From: Algoriphagus sp. AGSA1
GTDB lineage: Bacteria > Bacteroidota > Bacteroidia > Cytophagales > Cyclobacteriaceae
Assembly (NCBI RefSeq): GCF_021390545.1
Contig: NZ_JAJUWR010000001.1
Coordinates: 1-64,000 of the forward strand
DNA: 64,000 bases
Direction: 5' to 3'
Part shown: positions 36,479 through 44,508 of the stretch, one piece after another
Numbering within the stretch: position 1 is the first letter of the stretch
Layout of the letters: the number at the start of each line of letters is the position of its first letter
Translations under genes and position numbers: made by a program
Notes under the pieces: model-generated
Seen by the model: the letters and a program-made list of their open reading frames with translations, nothing else
What the model was told of the DNA's origin: nothing
Databases searched by the model: none

Positions 36479-38842
36479 ATGATCAAAAACTACTTTAAAA
36501 TCGCATTGAGAGGTTTTGCAAAGCATAAACTCACCTTTTTTATCAATCTATTTGGGCTGTCGCTCGGGCTTTGGGCGGCCATTCTCATTGGACTATGGGT
36601 GACTTCGGAGATGAACGTCAATAAGGACTTGCCTCAGGTGGACCGGGTTTATCAGATGATGGAGCATCAGTCCTATGGAGCGGATATTTTCACTACCAAT
36701 TCCACGCCCGGCGTATTGGCAGAAAGCATGAAGGAAACTCTGGCGGATGTGGAATATGCCTCCACATATACCTGGTTGCAGAATTTGCTGTTTGTTCAAG
36801 GAGACAAGCGGATCAAGCTGGAAGGCCTATATGCCATGCCTGATTTGCTGAAAATCTATGACTACGGTGTGGTGGAGGGAGATCTCAATTCCATGCTCAC
36901 TGAAAAAAATCACGTGGTCTTGACTGAAAGCGGGGCCATTTCCCTATTTGGAAGAACAGATGTGGTGGGTGAGGATGTGCAGATAAAAGGGGGGACTGCT
37001 ATGGAAAATTTTATCGTTCAAGGAGTAGTGCGGGACTTTCCATCCAGTAGCTCCATGAAGTTCAACTTTGTGCTGCCTTATGCTGTCTTTTTTGAGGAGA
37101 ATGATTGGTTGGAAGACTGGGGGAATAATGGTCCAAGAACTGTAGTGCGACTACGGGACGGGGTAGATGGAGAGAAGTTTTCTGCCAGTATGGAGAACTA
37201 TATCAAGGATAGAAATGAATATTCAAACGTTCGGTTGTTCGCTTATCCTTATGGGGATTATTACCTGCATGGCAGCTGGAAAGACGGTCAGCTGGTAGAA
37301 GGAAGGATCAAAAACGTCAAGCTTTTTGCTATGATCGGCCTCTTCGTGCTGATCATCGCCTGCATTAATTTCATGAATCTCAGTACTGCCAAATCCCAAA
37401 AAAGAGCAAAGGAAGTGGGTGTGAGGAAAGTGGCCGGAGCGGATAAGGGATCCCTGGTCATGCAGTTTATGAGCGAGTCCTTATTGATCACTTTTTTCTC
37501 GGCGATTTTAGCGTTGCTTTTGGTAGAGGCTACTTTGCCTTTATTCAACAACCTGACAGGAAAAGAGATGTACGTGCCTTATGCATCAGGTCTTTTCTGG
37601 CTAGAACTTATTGGTATTATCCTTTTCACGGGGATTGTGGCGGGAAGTTATCCTGCATTTTACCTCTCGGCTACCAAAGTTGTTTCGGTATTCAGATCAT
37701 TTACCAAAGCAGGCAGAGGAGTGGTGATGGCCAGAAAAGGCCTGGTGTTGTTCCAGTTTATTTTGGCGACCATTCTGATCGTTTCCACCGTGGTGGTGTA
37801 TCAGCAGATCAGTTTTGCGATGAACCAGGATTTGGGATATTCCAAGGACCAGCTGATCCAGATTCCTTTGGAAGGAAAGCTGCTGGAGAGTTTTGATGTC
37901 TTTAAGGCCGAACTGGAAAAGAATGAAAACATAGAGTCCGTCAGCAGATCTTCCTTTGGGTTTTTGGGTAGAAACTCCAATACAGGGGGAGTTTCCTGGG
38001 AAGGGAAAGACCCTGAGAATTCAGCCCTATTCGAAATCATCCGGGTGGATTATGAATTTCTAAAAACGGCCGGTTTGGAGTTGATGAAAGGACGGGATTT
38101 CGATCGAGTCAATGGGGCAGATTCCACTTCGGGAGCGATCTTAAACCAGACGGCCTATGAGCTGATGCAAAAAGATCACGAAGGTTCCGAATTTTTCAGA
38201 TTGTGGGATGAAGAGCGAGCGATTACCGGAATCGTGAAGGATTTTCATTTCGAGAGCTTTCGTCAAAATGTAGCTCCGGCCATTTTTCTACTTGACCCGG
38301 GAAACACCTGGCAGGGCTATGTGAAAGTCAATACGGCAGCTATTCAGGAAACGGTTGCCTTTATAGAAACAGTAGGGAAAAACCTAAATCCTGAATTCCC
38401 TTTTGAGTACAGCTTTATGGATGAGAATTATGCGCGTCTCTATCAGGAGGATGTGAGACTGCGTGACTTGGCGCAGTATTTCAGTATTCTCACCATCATC
38501 ATTTCCTGCTTGGGTCTGCTGGGCTTGTCAGCCCATATTGCCGAGCAAAAAACCAAGGAAATCGGGATCCGAAAAGTATTGGGAGCTTCCACCTTATCAA
38601 TTCTTCAGGTAATCAACAGGGAGTTTATCCTCATTGTATTGCTTTCCATTGTCATAGGTTCTGGGCTAGCATTCTGGGTGATGCAGGATTGGCTGAATGG
38701 CTATCAATACAAGATCGATTTTGAGTGGTGGTTTATCCCCCTTGCTGCTGCTGTGATCATGGGAGTTGCGCTGTTGACGGTGACCGTGCAGTCCTTGAAA
38801 GCCGCCAATTCCAACCCTGTGAAGGCGATTAAGGGCGAGTAG
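36479..38842 (+). CDS. FtsX/MacB-type ABC permease, paralogue 1
   Basis: A 787-residue inner-membrane protein with two MacB-core/FtsX halves. TM1 (about 20-42: FINLFGLSLGLWAAILIGLWV) is followed by a large periplasmic domain (about 45-280), an FtsX block of three TMs (IGLFVLIIACINFMNLSTA, which leads to RAKEVGVRKVAGA, the ATPase-coupling loop), a second periplasmic domain (about 430-665) and a last FtsX block with KTKEIGIRKVLGAS. Such permeases use ATP in the cytoplasm to move a mechanical signal to the periplasm, for lipid or antimicrobial export. No ATPase gene is next to it, so it must borrow one. Two paralogues follow at 41853 and 44509. Confidence 0.9.
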   Translation: MIKNYFKIALRGFAKHKLTFFINLFGLSLGLWAAILIGLWVTSEMNVNKDLPQVDRVYQMMEHQSYGADIFTTNSTPGVLAESMKETLADVEYASTYTWLQNLLFVQGDKRIKLEGLYAMPDLLKIYDYGVVEGDLNSMLTEKNHVVLTESGAISLFGRTDVVGEDVQIKGGTAMENFIVQGVVRDFPSSSSMKFNFVLPYAVFFEENDWLEDWGNNGPRTVVRLRDGVDGEKFSASMENYIKDRNEYSNVRLFAYPYGDYYLHGSWKDGQLVEGRIKNVKLFAMIGLFVLIIACINFMNLSTAKSQKRAKEVGVRKVAGADKGSLVMQFMSESLLITFFSAILALLLVEATLPLFNNLTGKEMYVPYASGLFWLELIGIILFTGIVAGSYPAFYLSATKVVSVFRSFTKAGRGVVMARKGLVLFQFILATILIVSTVVVYQQISFAMNQDLGYSKDQLIQIPLEGKLLESFDVFKAELEKNENIESVSRSSFGFLGRNSNTGGVSWEGKDPENSALFEIIRVDYEFLKTAGLELMKGRDFDRVNGADSTSGAILNQTAYELMQKDHEGSEFFRLWDEERAITGIVKDFHFESFRQNVAPAIFLLDPGNTWQGYVKVNTAAIQETVAFIETVGKNLNPEFPFEYSFMDENYARLYQEDVRLRDLAQYFSILTIIISCLGLLGLSAHIAEQKTKEIGIRKVLGASTLSILQVINREFILIVLLSIVIGSGLAFWVMQDWLNGYQYKIDFEWWFIPLAAAVIMGVALLTVTVQSLKAANSNPVKAIKGE

Positions 38843-38863
38843 GTTATTGCGGGTTTCGGTTAG

Positions 38864-39136
38864 CGTCATTGCGAACGACGCAGGAGTGTGGCAATCTTCA
38901 CCTCGGTCAGTGTCTCGCAGATCGAACTATTAAGTGGTCAGTGGAGACACAGACCACGGCGGCTCAGCACGGGGACGCTGAAGTATTGGATTATATTCTC
39001 ATTAATGCCATAGGCATGACCGATCTTTTAGCCAGCCATTTCAATGGCTGGTGAATAAGCATTGAGGGTTTTATGAAAATGCCGTAGGCATGACCGATAT
39101 TGATTAAATTAGTTTGAATAATTAATATGATCTATT
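38864..39136. repeat. Dispersed intergenic repeats and left flank of the RAYT element
   Basis: GTCATTGCGAACGACG (38866) and a CGGTCAGTGTCTCGCAGACC-type hairpin unit (38904-38965) are followed by AATGCCATAGGCATGACCG, the GCCATTTCAATGGC hairpin (39035-39048) and ATGCCGTAGGCATGACCG (about 39082-39099). Confidence 0.65.
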
Positions 39137-39598
39137 ATGCCAAATACCTATTCAAGGATGTATTGTCAAGTCGTTTTTGCGGTCAAGTACAGAAAAGCAG
39201 TTATTCAGGATGTCTTTAAAAGCGAGTTATATGGAGTGATAGGAAATCTTATCAATGAGACAGGTGCAAAGACTTTAATCGTTAACGGTCATTTTGACCA
39301 TGTTCATTGTCTGTTCCAGTTCTACCCGAAACAAGCGGTGTCTGAAATAATGAAAAGTGCCAAATCCAAATCCTCCAAGTGGTTAAATGAATCAAAGCTT
39401 CTTGAACATAGGTTTGAATGGCAAGTTGCTTTTGGTTCCTTTACCTATAGTGAAAGGGAGATTCCGAATATTTTTGAGTATGTTCAAAACCAGGAAATTC
39501 ATCATCAAAAAATGACCTTTAGAGAGGAATACCTCATTATGCTAAAGGCTCATAATGTTGATTTTTCACCGGAATACCTTTTTAAAGAGTTGGAATAG
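39137..39598 (+). CDS. RAYT: REP-associated tyrosine transposase (IS200/Y1 family)
   Basis: A 153-residue single-domain HUH transposase. MYCQVVFAVKYRK opens the fold, GHFDHVHCLFQF holds the HUH motif (His55, His57), and EYVQNQEIHHQKMTF holds the catalytic Tyr115 with the family's NQxxHH tail. Length is standard for Y1 enzymes. It is flanked by palindromes (GTCCCTACGGGAC at the right, GCCGTAGGC and GCCATTTCAATGGC at the left) that it probably nicks and moves as single-stranded DNA. There is no tnpB/IscB partner, so this is a RAYT-type domesticated or solitary unit rather than a full IS605. Non-autonomous copies of the flanks occur at 23490 and 39820. Confidence 0.9.
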   Translation: MPNTYSRMYCQVVFAVKYRKAVIQDVFKSELYGVIGNLINETGAKTLIVNGHFDHVHCLFQFYPKQAVSEIMKSAKSKSSKWLNESKLLEHRFEWQVAFGSFTYSEREIPNIFEYVQNQEIHHQKMTFREEYLIMLKAHNVDFSPEYLFKELE

Positions 39599-40083
39599 AT
39601 ATCGTCCGTCCCTACGGGACTTTGCCAGCTCACATTGTTATCAATTTCCCCAGAGGTTAAAACCTCTGGCAAGAAGATGGGGCGTCCCTCTGGGACTGGT
39701 AAGATTTTCCATCATAAACATGGTCAGTGTCTCCCAGACCGAAAAATTAATGGTCTGTGGAGACACAGACCACGGCGGCTCAGCACGGGGACGCTGAAGT
39801 ATTGGATTATATTCTCATTAATGCCATAGGCATGACCGATCTTTTAGCCAGCCATTTCAATGGCTGGTGGATAAGAATGAGGGTTTTATGAAAATGCCGT
39901 AGGCATGACCGATATTTATTAATGTCAATCCTGTTATAGATTGAATTTTCCGCTATGAACATCATGTATAGTGCTGAATAAATATCGTCCGTCCCTAGGG
40001 GACTCTTCGAATGTATATTTCCATCAAAAAGTCCAGCTATTGAAATTGCTGGCAAGAATATGAATCGTCCCGCCGGGACTCAT
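39599..40083 (+). repeat. RAYT right flank and non-autonomous copy 2
   Basis: TATCGTCCGTCCCTACGGGA begins near the RAYT stop, with hairpins GAGGTTAAAACCTC and GTCCCTCTGGGAC, and then the CGGTCTGTGGAG unit. From 39820 to 40083 lies an almost exact partner of the element at 23490, with a roughly 70-base spacer (TCAATCCTGTTATAGATT) in place of the transposase gene. The gap up to the next gene at 40347 holds another CGGTCAGTGTCTCCCAGACC unit (40146-40200). Confidence 0.7.
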
Positions 40084-40346
40084 TAATTTGATTGTCTTTA
40101 TTTCTAATCTATGGGGTGGAATGTCTGGGTCTAGAATTGGTCACCTCGGTCAGTGTCTCCCAGACCGAAATGTTAGTGGTCAGTGGAGACACAGGCCACG
40201 GTGGACAGGCATAGCTTACGGCGAAGGAAACCGTCATCGGTACACGAGGAACGAGGCGTGGCAATCTCATCGTTAGTATTTGAGATTGCTTCGTTCCTCC
40301 CAATGATGTATTTTTAAAAAACTTGAAACTTACCAACCCAGCCCCT

Positions 40347-41561
40347 ATGCATTCCATATTACTTTTTGCACTCAGCATACTCCTTTGCTTTTGCACCACA
40401 AATCTTCCCGCAAACCAAACGGAAGAACCTCTGCAAGAAATAAAAACGGGTGCGGAGCAAACTGATTTATACTTACCGCTTTTGAAAGATAAACGAGTAG
40501 CCGTACTGGCCAACCAAACATCTATTATCGGCAAAACGCATCTGGTGGACAGTCTGCAGAAGTTGGGGATTAACATCGTCAAAGTCTTTGGGCCGGAACA
40601 TGGCTTTCGTGGAGATGCCAGTGCCGGTGCCACCGTGAGTGATGCCATAGATAAGCAAACAGGCATTCCCATCATATCACTTTATGGCAAGAAGAATAAG
40701 CCGACTGCGGCCGATTTGGCGGATGTGGATATTTTGATTTATGATCTACAGGATGTAGGTGTTCGTTTTTACACCAATATCAACGCCTTGGCCCGCTTGA
40801 TGGAGGCTTGCCAAGCAAACGGCAAACCCTTGTTGATCCTGGACAGACCCAATCCCAATGGGTATCTGATTGATGGCCCGGTGCTGGATATGAAGTATAA
40901 ATCAGGTATTGGGATGTTTCCGATTCCCATGGCTCATGGGCTTACCGTTGGTGAGTTTGCGATGATGGCCAATGGTGAAGGCTGGCTGGCAAACAAAGTC
41001 AAGGCAGATATCCAAGTAATTCCCGTAGCCAATTATTCGCATGACATGCCCTATGTTTTGCCTGTGGCTCCATCCCCAAATCTGAATACCCCACAGTCGG
41101 TCTTGCTTTACCCAAGCTTGTGCATGTTTGAAGGGGTTTACATAAACCATGGCAGAGGAACCTATTTTCCATTTACCGTATTGGGGAGTCCGGCTTACAA
41201 GGGTATTTATGATTTCAGCTTTACTCCAGCGGGTATCAAAGGAATGGCCGAAACCCCAATTTTCATGGACGAAGTATGTTATGGAATAGATTTGCGTGAG
41301 TACGATACCGAGCTATTGAGAAAGAGCGGACAAATAAATTTTGATTGGATACGCGAACTTTATAAAGCCAGCCCGGAAAAGGAAAAGTTTTTTGAGTCTA
41401 AGTTTAGCAACCAGATGAACAGCATAGAAATCCAGATAGGTCGAGGCGATTTCAGGCAGCAAATCATTGATGATGTGCCTATGGAAACCATCAGAGCTGG
41501 GTGGGAGCCTGAGCTTTCTGCGTATAAGGAAATGCGGTTGAAGTATTTGCTTTATCCATAA
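40347..41561 (+). CDS. namZ: DUF1343 exo-beta-N-acetylmuramidase (NamZ-type), exported
   Basis: About 404 residues from the ATG at 40347. An in-frame TTG at 40323 would add eight residues before a good signal peptide (HSILLFALSILLCFC), so the ATG is preferred; the Cys after the core suggests a lipoprotein. The DUF1343 fold shows KRVAVLANQTSIIGKTHLVD, KVFGPEHGFRGDASAGA, IPIISLYGKK, ILIYDLQDVGVRFYTNINAL and ILDRPNPNGYLIDGPVL, the family's landmark segments. NamZ enzymes release terminal MurNAc from peptidoglycan fragments, so this protein probably acts in cell-wall recycling or bacterial prey feeding. Neighbours are permeases and repeats, not other muropeptide genes. Confidence 0.9.
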   Translation: MHSILLFALSILLCFCTTNLPANQTEEPLQEIKTGAEQTDLYLPLLKDKRVAVLANQTSIIGKTHLVDSLQKLGINIVKVFGPEHGFRGDASAGATVSDAIDKQTGIPIISLYGKKNKPTAADLADVDILIYDLQDVGVRFYTNINALARLMEACQANGKPLLILDRPNPNGYLIDGPVLDMKYKSGIGMFPIPMAHGLTVGEFAMMANGEGWLANKVKADIQVIPVANYSHDMPYVLPVAPSPNLNTPQSVLLYPSLCMFEGVYINHGRGTYFPFTVLGSPAYKGIYDFSFTPAGIKGMAETPIFMDEVCYGIDLREYDTELLRKSGQINFDWIRELYKASPEKEKFFESKFSNQMNSIEIQIGRGDFRQQIIDDVPMETIRAGWEPELSAYKEMRLKYLLYP

Positions 41562-41675
41562 AGGGAATTCGACCGCAAGCGGACAAAAACGTCCGATGGA
41601 TTTTTGAGATTTTTAATTTTTTATTCCTAATGTGCTGTTATCGGTGTTTTTGACTGGCATGGAAGTGGAATTGAA

Positions 41676-41810
41676 CAGGTCGTCATTGCGAACGACGAAG
41701 GAGTGAAGCAATCTTCACCTCGGTCTGTGAAGACACAGGCCACGGTGGCAGATTACGAATAGATTGCTTCCCCGACACATCGGGGCAGGCTGTTCCTCGC
41801 AATGAGGAAT
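41676..41810. repeat. Dispersed intergenic repeat
   Basis: A GTCATTGCGAACGACGAAGG unit runs into AATCTTCACCTCGGTCTGTG, then GGCCACGGTGGCAG and a return half ending GTTCCTCGCAATGA. Relatives lie near 38866, 44256 and 44364; a short CGTCATTGCGGGA version is near 47088. Confidence 0.6.
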
Positions 41811-41852
41811 AACACGAATAGAGAGTATTTCAATTTTTAAATCAGTAGAATA

Positions 41853-44213
41853 ATGTGGAAAAACTATTTGAAAATCGCCTGGAGAAACATCACCAGAAGT
41901 AAGGGATATGCATTTATCAATATCGCTGGACTGGGTATAGGCATGGCTGCCTCTATATTGATTCTTGTTTGGGTTCAATTTGAGATGTCTGTGGATCGCT
42001 TTCACGAGAATTCAGATCGAGTCTATGCAAACTGGAGAACTGCTGGAATGCAGGGTGAATTATTCACATGGGATTATACGCCTGCACCTTATGCGCCTGC
42101 CATGAAAGAGCAGTTTCCCGAAGTGGAAGAGGTGGCTCGGATCACAGAGTGGGATGAGCAACTCTTAACGGTGGGAGAGAATAATTTTTACGAAGAAACC
42201 ACCTTTACCGACCCGGGTTTTTTTAAGATGTTTAGTTTCGAAGCATTGGAAGGTGATCCGGCAGCTGCGTTGACTGAGCCAGGCAATATTGTGCTGACAG
42301 AGTCTGTGGCCAAAAAACTCTTTGGGGATGCTCCGGCTATGGGTAAAACCCTCACAGTGGAAAAGCAAATGGACTTTGAAGTCAAGGCCATTATAAAGGA
42401 TTTGCCCAAAAACACAGACTTCCCTTTTACGGCATTTTTACCTTTTAAAAAGCTTGAGGCTTTGGGCTGGGCTGGAGACTTCTGGGGGAATAATTCTTAC
42501 CGGACCTTTACCATGCTGGCCCAGGGTACGGGGCTTACTTCATTTAATGAGAAGTTTAAAGACTTCACTGCGAAAAATTCGGAAATGGATGAGGTTTCCG
42601 ATTTCCTGTTTCCGATCCGTGATCTGCACCTGTATTCGAAGTTTGAAAACGGGAAGTCTGTCGGTGGCAAAATTGAAATGATCCGTATGTTTGGGATTGT
42701 CTCCATTATAGTCTTGCTCATCGCTGCCATCAATTTCGTAAATCTGAGCACAGCTCAAAGTGACAGGAGAGCTAAAGAAGTAGGGGTGAGGAAGATTTCC
42801 GGAGCAGGCAAGGGAATGCTGATCGGGCAGTTTTTGGCCGAATCCGTGTTGATAGCTCTGGCGGCGTATTTATTGGCCATTTTTATCGTCTCCCTGTCTT
42901 TTTCAGGATTTAAAGATTTGGTCGGACAGGAATTGGAAAGCCCGTTCACCCAGCCTTTTTTCTGGGGGATTTCTGTGGTTTATGTTTTTGTGACAGGAAT
43001 ATTGGCCGGAAGCTATCCCGCATTTTTATTGAGTTCCTATAAGCCTACGGTTGTTTTCAAGTCCAAAATGAATTCAACAAGAAGTTTTGGATTGAAACCC
43101 CGGGAAGTCCTGGTGGTCTTTCAGTTTGCCGTGGTAGTCATATTGATTTCGAGTGTATGGATTGTGCGGGACCAGACTACATTTGTCCAAAACAGGGACT
43201 TGGGTATAGATAAGGATAATCTGATTTTCCATACTGTCACTAAAAACATGAGGGAGAATAAAGCTGCACTTCGCAATGAATTGCTCGCGCTTCCAGAAGT
43301 GGCTGAAGTGAGTTATACTTTCTCTCCATTGACGAATATCCATTCTGATACCGACGGCATGGAATGGCAGGGCAAAGATCCTGAATTCAAGCCAAATATT
43401 AGTCGGATGGGAGCCGATGCAAACTTGGTAGAAACTGCAGGGATGGAGTTGATCGCCGGAAGGGATATTGATATTTACACGTATGCCAGTGATAGTCTTT
43501 CGGCACTGGTCAATGAAAAAGCCGCAAAAATCATGGGGTTTGAAGATCCTATAGGTCAGGTGATTAAGGACGATTCGTATGAGTTTACCATAGTAGGGGT
43601 GGTCAAGGATTTTATTATGGAATCGCCTTTTGATGAGGTGGTCCCTATTATGGTGATGGGGCCAAAACGGAACCTGAACTTCATTCATATCCGATTTGCG
43701 GAGGGTGGAGACTACAGGAATTCTTTGGCCAGTGTAGAGAAGGTTTTTGATAAGTTTAATCCCGATTCCCCTTTTGAGTATAAGTTTGTGGATCAGGAAC
43801 ATGCCCGAAAGTTCAACTCTCAGGAGCGCACGGCCAAGCTCACTTCGCTCTTTACAGGTTTGGCTGTGGTGATATCCTGTATGGGGCTTTTCGGCTTGGC
43901 TACTTTCATCGCAGAGCGAAGAAAAAAGGAGATATCCGTACGCAAAGTAATGGGGGCTTCTGTGAGCAGCGTGGTAGGTTTGATCTCTTCAGAATTTACC
44001 AAATTGGTATTCATTTCCGTGATCATCGGCATCCCGGTAACTTGGTATTTTATGAACGACTGGCTGGAGACATTTGCCTACAGGATCAGTATCGATTGGA
44101 CTGTGTTCATATGGACCGGTGGGGTTACTCTTTTGATAGCCCTGTTGACCGTGAGTTCTCAGGCGATCAAAGCTGCCTTGGTAAATCCTGCGGAGACGCT
44201 GAAAAGTGAATGA
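41853..44213 (+). CDS. FtsX/MacB-type ABC permease, paralogue 2
   Basis: A 786-residue paralogue of the permease at 36479 with the same two-half layout. TM1 is FINIAGLGIGMAASILILVWV. The first periplasmic domain spans about 45-275, then IVLLIAAINFVNLSTA and RAKEVGVRKISGA open the first FtsX block, and RRKKEISVRKVMGAS the second. The start MWKNYLKIAWRN is shared with paralogue 3 (MWKNYLKIGWRV). It likely pairs with an ATPase encoded elsewhere. The genes are separated by dispersed repeats with no terminators that I can see, so each may have its own promoter. Confidence 0.9.
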   Translation: MWKNYLKIAWRNITRSKGYAFINIAGLGIGMAASILILVWVQFEMSVDRFHENSDRVYANWRTAGMQGELFTWDYTPAPYAPAMKEQFPEVEEVARITEWDEQLLTVGENNFYEETTFTDPGFFKMFSFEALEGDPAAALTEPGNIVLTESVAKKLFGDAPAMGKTLTVEKQMDFEVKAIIKDLPKNTDFPFTAFLPFKKLEALGWAGDFWGNNSYRTFTMLAQGTGLTSFNEKFKDFTAKNSEMDEVSDFLFPIRDLHLYSKFENGKSVGGKIEMIRMFGIVSIIVLLIAAINFVNLSTAQSDRRAKEVGVRKISGAGKGMLIGQFLAESVLIALAAYLLAIFIVSLSFSGFKDLVGQELESPFTQPFFWGISVVYVFVTGILAGSYPAFLLSSYKPTVVFKSKMNSTRSFGLKPREVLVVFQFAVVVILISSVWIVRDQTTFVQNRDLGIDKDNLIFHTVTKNMRENKAALRNELLALPEVAEVSYTFSPLTNIHSDTDGMEWQGKDPEFKPNISRMGADANLVETAGMELIAGRDIDIYTYASDSLSALVNEKAAKIMGFEDPIGQVIKDDSYEFTIVGVVKDFIMESPFDEVVPIMVMGPKRNLNFIHIRFAEGGDYRNSLASVEKVFDKFNPDSPFEYKFVDQEHARKFNSQERTAKLTSLFTGLAVVISCMGLFGLATFIAERRKKEISVRKVMGASVSSVVGLISSEFTKLVFISVIIGIPVTWYFMNDWLETFAYRISIDWTVFIWTGGVTLLIALLTVSSQAIKAALVNPAETLKSE

Positions 44214-44508
44214 TAGATGCATCGACTACGCTCAGCTCAAGTTTCGGATTTACGTCATTGCGAGCGACGAAGGAGTAAAACAATCTTCACCTCGGTCTGT
44301 GTCACAGACCGAAATATTAAGTGGTCTGTGAAGACACAGACCACGGTGGCAGATTTCGGTTAGTGTCATTGTGAACGACGAAGGAGTGCGGCAATCTGTT
44401 TTGTGGGATCACGATGGGATTCCTTCGTTCGTTTCTCACTCGCAATGACGTGGATGAATCTTCCAATCTTCCAATCGTTCAATTTTGAAATCTTTCAATA
44501 GCTAAAAA
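44214..44508. repeat. Dispersed intergenic repeats between permease genes
   Basis: Two GTCATTG...GAACGACGAAGG-type units (44253 and 44366) surround CGGTCTGTG/CACAGACCG hairpins. A return half ends in CTCGCAATGACG (about 44439-44450), then words of CTTCCAATC type precede the next ATG. Confidence 0.6.

Noticed and set aside
39137..39598. Complete IS605-type insertion sequence with tnpB
   Set aside because: Only the Y1 gene is present and the flanks are REP-like, so it is a RAYT-type unit.
43074..43802. 242-codon minus-strand ORF in the second FtsX permease
   Set aside because: Antisense shadow of a conserved periplasmic domain.
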